A stretch of DNA of 51,165 nucleotides from Planctomycetota bacterium (GCA_020847695.1 JADLBP010000057.1:1-51165); one strand, 5' to 3'; counted from the first letter of the stretch, positions 6,333 through 14,251 are shown. The notes: generated by a model from the letters alone, not told the origin. A program made the numbers and translations.

Positions 6333-9300
6333 ATGGTCGAGAACGTCCGACGCAAGATCGCCCTGATCGCCACGTTGGTGATCGCTTCCGTGCTGGTGCT
6401 GGTGTTGCCGAGCCGGCCGATCCGCCTCGGCCTCGACCTCGCCGGCGGCGTGCGGATGGTGTACCGCCTCGACTTCGACGGCGCGATCAAGTCCGGGCAG
6501 GTCTCGCCCGACGAGGATCGGAACCAGCTGGTCGAGGAATCGATCGCGATCATCCGCACGCGCGTCGACCCCGACGGACTGCGCGAGCCGATCATCCGCA
6601 AGCTCGGCACCGATCGGATCGAGATCCAATTGCCCGGCTCGGCCGAGCTGACCGGCGCGGCCGCGCGCGCGACGCTCGCGGCGCCGATGGCGGGCGCCGG
6701 CGACGAGTCGGTGCTGCGCGCCGAGATCCAGCTCGCGACCACCGATCCGCGCGAGCTCGACGGCTTCCCCGCGTCGGGCGGCGTGATCCGGATCGGCACC
6801 GAGCGCGTGCGCTACGGCTCGCGCCAGAAGGAAAAACTCTTCAACATCGAGCGCGCGACCCACAAGACCGCGCTCGCCGCGCACGACACGGGCGCCGACG
6901 TCGAGCTCGCGAGCGACGACCAGATCCAGAACGCGATCGAGAACCTCGGCGACCTGCGCTTCTACATCGCGACCAAGGACGCGGAGTTCCTGGCGCTCAA
7001 CACGACGCGCGAAGCCGAGCTCGCCAAGGTCACCGAGTGGCTGACGAAGCCCGAGAACGCCGGCAGCCCGATCCGCATGTTCAATGCGCTGCCGCGCGAC
7101 GCCGGCGGCCCGCCGCAGGGCATCCGTTGGTTCCCCCGCCGCCAGGAAGAGGGCGAAGCGTTCCTGCCGCGCGAGCAGCGGCTGGTCGCGCTGACCGAGC
7201 CGCAGGAGAAGTGGACGTTCACCGGCGACCACATGTCGCGCGTGTACGTCAGCTCCGACCACATCGGCATGCCCGCGGTCAGCTTCGAGCTGATCGACGG
7301 CAAGAAGGGCTCGTTCGGCGACTTCACGGAGACGCACGTCGACGAGCCGATGGCGATCGTGCTGAACGACGAAGTCGTGTCGCTCGCGAACATCAGCGAG
7401 CGACTGCCCGGCTCCGCGCAGATCTCGGGACGCTTCACCGATCGCTACGCGAGCGGGTTGGTCACCGTGTTGCGCTCGGGCTCGCTCAAGATCAAGCCGA
7501 TCCTGGAGCAGCGCGAGGACGTCGGCGCGACCGTCGGACAGAAGGCGGTCGACCAAGGCTGGCTGATGGGCCTCGTGTCCTACGCCTTCGTCGCCGGCTT
7601 CATGATGTTCTATTACAAGCGCCTCGGCCTGTACGCCGCGATCGGACTCGCGTTCAACGTGCTGATGCAGATGGGCGCGCTCGCCGGGTTCCAAGCGACG
7701 CTCACGATGCCCGGCATCGCCGGCATCATCCTCGGCATCGGGATGGCGGTCGACGCGAACATCCTGATCTTCGAGCGCATCCGCGAGGAGCAGGACTCCG
7801 GCAAGAAACCGGTGCAAGCGGCCAAGGCGGGCTTCGAGAACGCGCTCTCGGCGATCATCGACTCCAACGTCACCACCGTGCTCGCCGGCGCGATCCTCGC
7901 GTACGTCGGCACCGGCCCGATCCGCGGCTTCGCCGTCACCCTGATCACCAGCGTGCTCGCGTCGCTGCTCGGTGCGTTGGTCGTCGTCCGCTTGCTGATC
8001 GAGCTGCGCGTGAAGAAGGCGCCGACCGAGCGCTTCACGATGCGCCGCTGGCTCGCGAACGCGAACTTCAAGATCATCCAGAAGACGCGCCTCGCGGTCG
8101 GCATCTCGATCGTGCTGATCGTCGCGGGCCTCGGGCTGTTCGCGTACAACGCCGGCACCCGTCCGAAGGACGCGTTCGGCATCGACTTCCTGGGCGGCGC
8201 GACCGCGAAGGTCCGCACCGAGGAGCCGAGCACCCGCGATTCGGTCGAACAGGCGATCCGCGCGATCGGCGGCGAGATCGGCAGCTCGGCGGAAGTCGCG
8301 GAACTGCCCGCCAGCAAGACCTCCGACGGCCGCTACACCGAGTTCCGCGTCACGTTCAAGACGATGAGCGATGGCGAGGCGAGCGGCAACGAGGAGCTCT
8401 TCAAGAGCGAGATCCGCGACGCGCTCGCGGGGCTGCTGCAGAAGGGCCCGATCGACCTCAAGGTCGATTCGACACCGACCGCGTCGACGCTGACCGGCAC
8501 GCTCTACTTCGCCGAGGCGCACGCCGAGACCGACGTCGTCAAGCAGCTCGAAACGGCGAACTTCACCGCCGTCACCGCGACCGCGCGGCCCGGCCGGCCG
8601 GAGCTCGTCGCGATCACCGCGAACGGTCCGGGCGGCGACAGCGCCGCGGCGGCGACCCAGCGGATCGTCACGGCCTTCCGCGCGAAGACCGACTCGGCGG
8701 GCAGACGCTACGAGCTCGCCGAACCGATCCCGGAGACCAGCGTGATCGGCCGGCGCGTGGTCGGCGAGCTGCGCGACTCGGCGCTCAAGGCGCTGTTGCT
8801 CTCGATGCTCGTGACCGTGATCTACATCCGCGTGCGCTTCGCGGAGTACTCGTGGGGCTTCGCGGCGATCGTCTCGCTGCTCCACGACATCCTGATCACC
8901 GTCGGCGCGATCTCGCTGCTCGTGGTCATCCCGTTCATCAAGGTCGAGTTCGACATGGGCACGATCGCCGTGTTCCTGACGATCGTCGGCTACTCGATCA
9001 ACGACACGATCGTCGTGTTCGACCGCATCCGGGAGAACTTGCCCAGGATGAAGGGCACGCTGGAGGAGATCGTCAACACGTCGATCAACCAGACGTTCTC
9101 GCGCACGGTGATCACGTCGACCTCGATGTGCACGATCTTCATCGTGCTGCTGTTCAACCTGGGCACCGGCAACGCGCTCGAGAGCTTCGCCTTCACGATG
9201 ACCTTCGGCATCCTGACCGGCACGTTCTCCTCGATCTTCATCGCCGCACCGGTGTTCATCTGGCTCGAGAAGCGCAACCTGGCGAAGGCCGAGGCGGACT

Positions 9301-9344
9301 CGAACAAGCCGACCCACCCGCCGGCGGTGCAATCGGCGAGCTGA
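6333..9344 (+). CDS. secDF: Fused protein-export membrane protein SecD-SecF
   Basis: This 1003-residue proton-driven motor helps SecYEG-translocated proteins leave the channel. The SecD half has TM1 (about 9-27), the GLDLAGG motif (33-39), a large periplasmic region to about 405, then TM2-6 with GMAVDANILIFERIREE (470-486). The SecF half starts with a helix near 585-605 and FGIDFLGG (615-622), and ends with YSINDTIVVFDRIRENL (about 887-903). Fusion of SecD and SecF is common in planctomycetes, Bacteroidetes and Bacillus. Residues 145-192 form an apparent extra module inside the SecD periplasmic domain (see findings). The ATG at 6333 starts at the cytoplasmic end of TM1. YajC is not adjacent. 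Confidence 0.96.
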   Translation: MVENVRRKIALIATLVIASVLVLVLPSRPIRLGLDLAGGVRMVYRLDFDGAIKSGQVSPDEDRNQLVEESIAIIRTRVDPDGLREPIIRKLGTDRIEIQLPGSAELTGAAARATLAAPMAGAGDESVLRAEIQLATTDPRELDGFPASGGVIRIGTERVRYGSRQKEKLFNIERATHKTALAAHDTGADVELASDDQIQNAIENLGDLRFYIATKDAEFLALNTTREAELAKVTEWLTKPENAGSPIRMFNALPRDAGGPPQGIRWFPRRQEEGEAFLPREQRLVALTEPQEKWTFTGDHMSRVYVSSDHIGMPAVSFELIDGKKGSFGDFTETHVDEPMAIVLNDEVVSLANISERLPGSAQISGRFTDRYASGLVTVLRSGSLKIKPILEQREDVGATVGQKAVDQGWLMGLVSYAFVAGFMMFYYKRLGLYAAIGLAFNVLMQMGALAGFQATLTMPGIAGIILGIGMAVDANILIFERIREEQDSGKKPVQAAKAGFENALSAIIDSNVTTVLAGAILAYVGTGPIRGFAVTLITSVLASLLGALVVVRLLIELRVKKAPTERFTMRRWLANANFKIIQKTRLAVGISIVLIVAGLGLFAYNAGTRPKDAFGIDFLGGATAKVRTEEPSTRDSVEQAIRAIGGEIGSSAEVAELPASKTSDGRYTEFRVTFKTMSDGEASGNEELFKSEIRDALAGLLQKGPIDLKVDSTPTASTLTGTLYFAEAHAETDVVKQLETANFTAVTATARPGRPELVAITANGPGGDSAAAATQRIVTAFRAKTDSAGRRYELAEPIPETSVIGRRVVGELRDSALKALLLSMLVTVIYIRVRFAEYSWGFAAIVSLLHDILITVGAISLLVVIPFIKVEFDMGTIAVFLTIVGYSINDTIVVFDRIRENLPRMKGTLEEIVNTSINQTFSRTVITSTSMCTIFIVLLFNLGTGNALESFAFTMTFGILTGTFSSIFIAAPVFIWLEKRNLAKAEADSNKPTHPPAVQSAS

Positions 9345-9363
9345 GCGCTCGCCGGGGGACGCC

Positions 9364-9861
9364 GTGCGCATCGTGATCCTGTTGCTCGCGCTGGTGTGCG
9401 CCTTCGGGCTCGCCGCGCTCTGGCAGCAGGGTCGCATCGCCACGCTCAAGGAGCGCCAGGACGAAGCGCGGCGGATCGCCGCCGGCCAGGCCGCGAAGAC
9501 CGAGGTCGGTGTCGTGCCCGACGGCTGGGGCGTCGTGCTCGTCGGGAAGCCGGCAGGCGACGCGGCCGCAGCGGAACCGCCGCGAGCCGACACCTCCGGC
9601 CCGATCACCGAACCCGGCCCCGGAACGCAGCCGCAGCAAGAGCCGCAGGAACCCGCGGAGCCCGCGGACTTCGAGCTCGTCGTGCAGCCGGGCGCGAGCC
9701 TCTCGAAGCTCGCGGCGGCGCACTACGGCACGTCGAAGAAGGAACTCGTCGACGCGCTCGCCCGCTACAACGGGCTCGCGAGCGCCAACGCGCTGCAGGC
9801 GGGGCAGACGCTCAAGCTGCCGTCGCCCGCCAAGCTGCAGGCGTTCGCGGAATCACGCTGA
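9364..9861 (+). CDS. Membrane-anchored LysM-domain protein
   Basis: This protein of 165 residues has an N-terminal membrane anchor (MRIVILLLALVCAFGLAALW) and a short coiled segment (QGRIATLKERQDEARRIAAG). A Pro/Glu-rich spacer follows at about 85-105, then a C-terminal LysM-like domain from FELVVQPGASLSKLAAAHYG to ALQAGQTLKLP. LysM domains bind peptidoglycan or chitin-like glycans, so it probably tethers the inner membrane to the wall. The start is GTG with GGGGGA upstream, 19 bases after secDF, so cotranscription is likely. Its last codons and stop fall in a 19-bp tandem repeat. Confidence 0.82.
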   Translation: MRIVILLLALVCAFGLAALWQQGRIATLKERQDEARRIAAGQAAKTEVGVVPDGWGVVLVGKPAGDAAAAEPPRADTSGPITEPGPGTQPQQEPQEPAEPADFELVVQPGASLSKLAAAHYGTSKKELVDALARYNGLASANALQAGQTLKLPSPAKLQAFAESR

Positions 9862-9946
9862 GCGGCCGCAGTCACGCGGAGCGGCCACCGTCACGCTGAG
9901 CGGCCACCGTCACGCTGAGCGGCCACCGTCACGCTGAGCGGCCATC
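9852..9946. repeat. Five-copy 19-bp tandem repeat spanning two stop codons
   Basis: Five adjacent units follow the consensus GTCACGCTGAGCGGCCACC, starting at 9852, 9871, 9890, 9909 and 9928. Units 3 and 4 are identical and the others differ at one to five positions. Each unit contains CGCTGAGCG, nearly its own reverse complement, so TGA occurs on both strands. The LysM gene ends at the TGA of unit 1 and hflX ends in unit 5 on the other strand. Confidence 0.9.
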
Positions 9947-11311
9947 GTCGAGCGCGTCGCGCGCCATCCACGGCGCCAGCGGCGACTCGCTGTGCGTGCG
10001 CGCGCTCGGCGTCGAGAGCACCTTGAAGCGCACCGTCTTCGCGACGGAACGCATCAGGTTGCCGAGCGAGCTCTCCGAGACGCGCATGCGGATGCGCAAG
10101 AGCACGTCGTCGATCACCTCTTCGGAGAGGACCGCGCTCGCGCGTTTGACCAACGCCGCGCTGCGGCCGTCCGCGAGCGGCACGTCGATCTCGACCAGCG
10201 CCGAGCGCGCGTCGACGCGCCGCGCGACCGCCGCGGTCAATCGGTCGAGCCCGTCGCCGGTCACCGCGGAGATCCGCACGACCTCGCAACCGCGATCGGC
10301 GGAGAGCAGCTCGAGCGCCAAGGGATCGGAGACCCGATCGACCTTGTTCAACACCAACAGGTCCGCGACCAGCGTCGGCGACAGCGACGTCAGCACCTTC
10401 TCGACCGCCGCGATCTGCGCGCGAGCCTCGGGATGCGACGCGTCGACGACGTGCATCAGCAAGTCGGCGTGCAGCGTCTCCTCGAGCGTCGCGTGGAACG
10501 ACGCGACCAGGTGGTGCGGCAGGCGCTGGAGGAAGCCGACGGTGTCGGAGAGCAACACGGTGCGTCCATCGGGCAGCTTCCACTTGCGCGTGCGGGTGTC
10601 GAGCGTCGCGAACAGCATGTCGGCCGCGAGCTCCGTCGAGCCGGTCAGCCGGTTGAGCAGCGTCGACTTGCCGGCGTTGGTGTAGCCGACGATGCCGACG
10701 GTGAACTGATCGGCGCGCGCCGCGACCTCGCGCTGCTTGCGCGCCTCGATCTCGACGAGCTCGCGCTTCAGGTCCTGCACGCGCTTGCGCAGCAGCCGCT
10801 TGTCGGTCTCGAGCTGGGTTTCGCCCGGCCCGCGCGTGCCGACGGCGCCTTCGTGGCGCTCGAGGTGCGTCCACATGCGTTTCAGGCGCGGCAGCAGGTA
10901 CTCGGCTTGCGCGAGTTCGACCTGCAGCTTCGCCTGCTTAGTCCGCGCGCGGCTCGCGAAGATGTCGAGGATCACCTCGGAGCGATCGACGACGCGCACG
11001 CCCCACGCCTTCTCCAGGTTGCGGATGTGCGCCGGAGAGAGGTCGTTGTCGACCGCGACCGCGTCGGGGCGCAAGTGCTCGATCTCGCGGCCGATCTCCT
11101 CGACCTTGCCGCGGCCGAGCATCGTCGCCGAGTCGGCGCTCTCGCGCTTCTGCAGCACGCCTTCGCCGATCGGCTCCGCGCCGGCGGCTTCGAGCAGACC
11201 GCGCAGCTCCGACAGGTCGCCGTCGTGCTCGTGCGCTTCGGCCGGCAACACGACGCCGCACATCAAGAAGCGCTCGCGCGGACGCGCGGTCGGCTGGTTG
11301 AGGTTCCTCAT
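9929..11311 (-). CDS. hflX: Ribosome-associated GTPase HflX
   Basis: This 460-residue GTPase binds the 50S subunit and splits stalled or hibernating ribosomes under stress. The N-terminal HflX domain has LGRGKVEEI, a linker helix and the glycine-rich GTRGPGETQLETD (158-170). The G domain has G1 GYTNAGKS (209-216), G3 DTVGF (256-260) and G4 NKVD (322-325). A C-terminal extension of about 100 residues follows. The ATG at 11311 overlaps the nadB stop (ATGA), so nadB and hflX are coupled. The last codons (GRSA, stop) are supplied by the tandem repeat, which suggests the repeat has changed the C-terminus. Confidence 0.95.
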   Translation of the reverse strand: MRNLNQPTARPRERFLMCGVVLPAEAHEHDGDLSELRGLLEAAGAEPIGEGVLQKRESADSATMLGRGKVEEIGREIEHLRPDAVAVDNDLSPAHIRNLEKAWGVRVVDRSEVILDIFASRARTKQAKLQVELAQAEYLLPRLKRMWTHLERHEGAVGTRGPGETQLETDKRLLRKRVQDLKRELVEIEARKQREVAARADQFTVGIVGYTNAGKSTLLNRLTGSTELAADMLFATLDTRTRKWKLPDGRTVLLSDTVGFLQRLPHHLVASFHATLEETLHADLLMHVVDASHPEARAQIAAVEKVLTSLSPTLVADLLVLNKVDRVSDPLALELLSADRGCEVVRISAVTGDGLDRLTAAVARRVDARSALVEIDVPLADGRSAALVKRASAVLSEEVIDDVLLRIRMRVSESSLGNLMRSVAKTVRFKVLSTPSARTHSESPLAPWMARDALDDGRSA

Positions 11312-12918
11312 CGGGCCAGCGTCGATTCGAGCACCGGCTCGCGCGAGAGCTCGAGCGCTCGCACGTGCGTCGCCGTCACGCTGGGCTGCAGCACGGTGTG
11401 CGCGCGCCACGCGTCGGTCGGCTTCGGGAACTCGCTGCGGAAGTGCGCGCCGCGCGACTCCTCGCGCGCGAGCGCCGACGTCGCCATCAGACCCGCGACG
11501 GTAAGCATGTTGACGAGCTCGAACGCCTTGGGCTCGGTCGCGGCCTGGCCGATCACCGCGCGCGTCCAGAAGCGGATCTTGTCGCGCGCGTCCTCGATCG
11601 CCGGACCGGTGCGCACGATGCCCATCTGGCGCCACATCAGCGCCTTCAGCGAGTACGTCATGTCCTCGATGTTGATGCGCACGTCCTTGGGCGGCGCCGC
11701 GCGATCGTGGCGGACCACTTGATCGAGCGGCATCGTCGGCACGCCGCGCGACTTGGTCGCCGCGAGCTCGCCGGCGCGCGCGCCGAGCACCAAGCCTTCG
11801 AGCAGCGAGTTCGAGCCCATCCGATTCGCGCCGTGGAGGCCCGAGGACGCGCATTCGCCGACCGCCCAGAGCCCCGCGACGTTGGTGCGCCCGTCGAGGT
11901 CGACGCGGATGCCGCCGATCATGTAGTGCGCGCCCGGACGCACCGGGATCGGGTTCTTCGCGATGTCGATGCCGAAGTAATGGCAGATGCGACTGATGCC
12001 GGGGAAGAGCTCGTGCGGATCGCGCTCGAGATCGGAGAGGTCGAGGTAGACGTTGGTGTCGCCGGTCTTGACCATCCGGTCGAAGCACGCGCGGCTGACG
12101 ACGTCGCGCGGAGCGAGCTCGGCCTTGACGTCGTACTCGGGCATGAAGCGCACGCCGCTCTTGTCGAGCAACTTGCCGCCCGCGCCGCGAACGATCTCGC
12201 TGACCAGCACGCGCGCCGCGCCGGCGATGTACAGGCAGGTCGGGTGGAACTGGAAGAACTCGAGGTCGCGCACCGCGGCGCCCGCGCGCAGCGCCATCGC
12301 GAGTCCGTCACCGGTCGCGATCGACGGATTGGTCGTCTCGCGGAAGACCTGACCCGCGCCGCCGGTCGCCAGAACGATCTCCGAAGCCGCGAAGACGACC
12401 AGCTCGCCGCGCGCGCTCTGGCAGAGCACGCCGATCGCGCGCCCCTCCTCGTCGGTGAACAGATCGAGCGCCATCGTGCGCTCGAAGGTCGTCACCTCCG
12501 CGCGCGTCGCGACCGCTTCGTTGAGCGTGCGCTGGATCTCCGCGCCGGTCGCCGCGCCGCCTGCGTGCACGATGCGCGCGCGCGAGTGTCCGCCCTCGCG
12601 GGAGAGATCGAGCATGCCGTGGCGCGTCAGATCGAAGCGCGCGCCCCACTCGATCAGCCGATCGATCGCCGCCGGACCGCCGCGGACGACGCGCTCGACC
12701 GCGTCGACCTCGCAGATGCCGCAACCGACCGCGAGCGTGTCGGCGACGTGGATCTCGTACGAGTCGTCGGGCCCGAGCACCGCCGCGACGCCGCCTTGCG
12801 CGTAGCTCGTGTTGGTCTCCGCGAGCGTGTCCTTCGCGATCAGCGCGACCGAGGCTCCGGCGGACGCAGCGGAGAGCGCCGCCATGTTGCCGGCGACGCC
12901 GGTGCCGAGCACCACCAC
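11308..12918 (-). CDS. nadB: L-aspartate oxidase (N-terminus uncertain)
   Basis: This FAD enzyme oxidises L-aspartate to iminoaspartate, the first step of de novo NAD synthesis. It shows the FAD-binding VVLGTGVAGNMAALSAAS, then TNTSYAQGGVAAVL, RTHAGG-type residues (ARIVHAGGAATG), VLATGGAGQVFRETTNP, GWGARFD-like segments, and NRMGSNSLLEGLVLGARAGE. The first GTG or ATG in frame is at 12918, giving 536 residues. Yet the frame continues upstream with RYLIPFQLRHLPLYRFD, which resembles the N-terminus of planctomycete NadB proteins. No ATG, GTG or TTG exists there before the stop at 13051-13053, so the true start may be a CTG (for example near 13017). It is coupled to hflX. Confidence 0.93.
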   Translation of the reverse strand: MVVLGTGVAGNMAALSAASAGASVALIAKDTLAETNTSYAQGGVAAVLGPDDSYEIHVADTLAVGCGICEVDAVERVVRGGPAAIDRLIEWGARFDLTRHGMLDLSREGGHSRARIVHAGGAATGAEIQRTLNEAVATRAEVTTFERTMALDLFTDEEGRAIGVLCQSARGELVVFAASEIVLATGGAGQVFRETTNPSIATGDGLAMALRAGAAVRDLEFFQFHPTCLYIAGAARVLVSEIVRGAGGKLLDKSGVRFMPEYDVKAELAPRDVVSRACFDRMVKTGDTNVYLDLSDLERDPHELFPGISRICHYFGIDIAKNPIPVRPGAHYMIGGIRVDLDGRTNVAGLWAVGECASSGLHGANRMGSNSLLEGLVLGARAGELAATKSRGVPTMPLDQVVRHDRAAPPKDVRINIEDMTYSLKALMWRQMGIVRTGPAIEDARDKIRFWTRAVIGQAATEPKAFELVNMLTVAGLMATSALAREESRGAHFRSEFPKPTDAWRAHTVLQPSVTATHVRALELSREPVLESTLAR

Positions 12919-13047
12919 GTCGAAGCGGTAGAGCGGCAGGTGCCGCAGCTGGAAGGGGATCAGATAGCGGTCGAGGTCGATCTCGACGCGCGACAGGGGC
13001 TGGGCGTGCGGCTTCAGGGTCGGGGTCCCGGGTGAGGGTGGCTCAGG

Positions 13048-13053
13048 ATTCTA
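13048..13053 (-). promoter_or_regulatory. Candidate -10 box (TAGAAT) for nadB-hflX
   Basis: Read on the minus strand, GGCGTAGAATCC contains TAGAAT. The same GGCGTAGAATC string precedes the CDP-alcohol transferase gene. Transcription would start near 13040, placing the in-frame NadB-like N-terminal sequence inside the mRNA. No good -35 is seen. Confidence 0.35.
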
Positions 13054-13254
13054 CGCCTCCGCGACGGCCGAAGGAGCGCGGGCGGGGCCGAACGGAGCGC
13101 GGCTGCGCTGCTGCGCGCTGGCCGCGAGCCCTCGAGTCCGGAGCCGAGCCACTTTGCGGGTTCCTCTGCCGCATCGGCCCGCCAGCGTCGCCGGGGCGCG
13201 ACCGCGAAGCGCGATGCGGCGCATCCAGCGCCGCGTCCCTTGGCCGGACCTTGA

Positions 13255-13334
13255 CCCTAACTGCGCCCTAACTTTTTCGACTTTCGAGTCCACGGCCGGC
13301 GGGCGCCGCCGATAGCATTAGGTAGGTGTTAGGG
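13255..13334. promoter_or_regulatory. Symmetric CCTAA/TTAGG boxes, probable operator
   Basis: CCCTAAC occurs at 13255-13261 and again 11 bases later at 13266-13272. Its reverse complement appears as ATTAGGT at 13317-13323 and GTTAGGG at 13328-13334, again with an 11-base step. The two pairs face each other, one helical turn apart within each pair and about five turns between pairs. They lie between divergent nadB and the peptide-lexA unit. Such spacing suits cooperative binding of a dimeric repressor; LexA itself is the obvious candidate, by inference. Confidence 0.55.
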
Positions 13335-13395
13335 TTCGCGGCGAGACGGCGTACCGCACGTCGACTCTCCCAAGCAAACGAAAGGAATCGAAGCC

Positions 13396-13482
13396 ATGGC
13401 CAACGCGATCAAGCTCGCCCGCAAGGAAGCGACCACGTTGCTCTTCTTCGGACTGCTCGTCGTCCTCACCTTCTGCGTCTGA
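13396..13482 (+). CDS. 28-residue single-span membrane peptide upstream of lexA
   Basis: This ORF encodes a basic, amphipathic start (MANAIKLARKEA) and an unbroken hydrophobic segment (TTLLFFGLLVVLTFCV) that ends at the C-terminus. AAAGGAA lies ten bases before the ATG, and 25 of the 27 internal codons end in G or C, as in real genes here. It lies 109 bases upstream of lexA on the same strand, downstream of the operator-like boxes. By position and shape it recalls SOS-induced small membrane division inhibitors (Caulobacter SidA at 29 residues; YneA, SosA and DivS, encoded beside lexA) and the TisB toxin. I see no sequence match to these; the function is inference. Confidence 0.62.
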   Translation: MANAIKLARKEATTLLFFGLLVVLTFCV

Positions 13483-13591
13483 CGGCGGACCACTTCGCCG
13501 GGCCACTCGCCCGGACCCACCCCAGACCCCGCCCGGGCCACGTCCCGACCGCCACCTCGGACCGCCTCCCGGACCTCCCCCGGAGCTTCCA
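13483..13591 (+). promoter_or_regulatory. C-rich leader with hairpin between peptide gene and lexA
   Basis: CCGGGC (13498-13503) and GCCCGG (13509-13514) form a perfect six-pair hairpin around CACTC. The following 75 bases are strongly C-rich on the transcript strand, resembling a rut site for Rho. GGAG at 13581 serves the lexA TTG start. This could set how much lexA is read relative to the peptide gene. Confidence 0.35.
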
Positions 13592-14251
13592 TTGAGCAGG
13601 ATTCCCCTCACCAAGCGTCAGCTCCAGATCCTCGACTTCTACAAGGCGTACACCCGCGAGCACGGGCTCTCCCCGACGCTCGAGGAGGTCGCCCAGCACT
13701 TCGGGGTCAACAAGGTCACGATCTTCGGCCACGTCTCGGAGCTCGAGCGCAAGGGCGTGCTGATCAAGTCGGCCGCCAAGAAGAGCCGCGCGCGCCAGCT
13801 CGCGTTCGAGGACGTCGCACCGCTCGCGCCGCTCGCGGGCGCCCCCGCGACGCCGCCCTCGACCGATGCCGGCGACCGGCGAGGCGTCGTCACGATCCTC
13901 GGCCGGATCGCGGCGGGCTCGCCGATCGAGACGATCGAGGATCCCGAGGAGCTCGAGCTCGCCGACCTGCTGCCGCGCGACCGTGAGTGCTACGCCCTGC
14001 GCGTCCGCGGCAACTCGATGATCGAGGACGGCATCCACGACGGCGACCTGGTGCTGGTCGAGCGCAAGCAAACCGCGGACGACGGTGAGGTGGTCGTCGC
14101 GGTGTTGCCCGACGAGGAGGCGACGCTCAAGCGCTTCTACCGCGAGCCCGACGGCGTGCGCCTCGAACCCGCGAACTCCTCGCTCCAGCCGATCCGCGCG
14201 CCTTCGGTCGAGATCCGCGGCGTGGTGATCGGCGTCGTCCGAAGGTTCTGA
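13592..14251 (+). CDS. lexA: LexA repressor (SOS regulator)
   Basis: This protein of 219 residues represses SOS genes until RecA filaments trigger self-cleavage. The N-terminal winged helix-turn-helix starts LTKRQLQILDFYKAYTREHG and includes SPTLEEVAQHFGVNKVTIFGHVSEL. After a linker, the peptidase domain has the Ala108-Gly109 cleavage site (GRIAAGSPIE), the nucleophile Ser142 (RGNSMIEDGI) and the general base Lys180 (EATLKRFYRE). The start is TTG, set by the family N-terminus and a GGAG site. The recognition-helix region (VNKVTIFGHVSEL) differs from the E. coli type, so its operator should differ as well. Confidence 0.96.
   Translation: MSRIPLTKRQLQILDFYKAYTREHGLSPTLEEVAQHFGVNKVTIFGHVSELERKGVLIKSAAKKSRARQLAFEDVAPLAPLAGAPATPPSTDAGDRRGVVTILGRIAAGSPIETIEDPEELELADLLPRDRECYALRVRGNSMIEDGIHDGDLVLVERKQTADDGEVVVAVLPDEEATLKRFYREPDGVRLEPANSSLQPIRAPSVEIRGVVIGVVRRF

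Larger units (their letters stand above)
12919..13395. other. Gap between nadB and the lexA leader gene
   Basis: The first 130 bases probably encode the missing NadB N-terminus. From 13054 to about 13250 I see no gene, RNA or repeat, only GC-rich sequence. From 13251 it holds the CCTAA/TTAGG box array and then the leader of the small membrane-peptide gene, with AAAGGAA at 13381. Confidence 0.6.

Noticed and set aside
6150-9608. A minus-strand open frame of more than 1100 codons opposite secDF
   Set aside because: Its translation is Arg/Ala/Asp/His-rich low-complexity sequence, the usual shadow of a GC-rich gene. secDF on the plus strand has every family motif.
9852-9946. CRISPR-like array
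   Set aside because: The 19-bp units are directly adjacent with no spacers and no cas genes are near; it is a simple tandem repeat.
13326-13595. An 89-codon frame overlapping the small membrane-peptide ORF in another frame
   Set aside because: Its translation is Arg/Pro/Thr-rich, it lacks a ribosome site, and it runs through the C-rich leader. The short ORF has better start signals and a coherent hydrophobic peptide.
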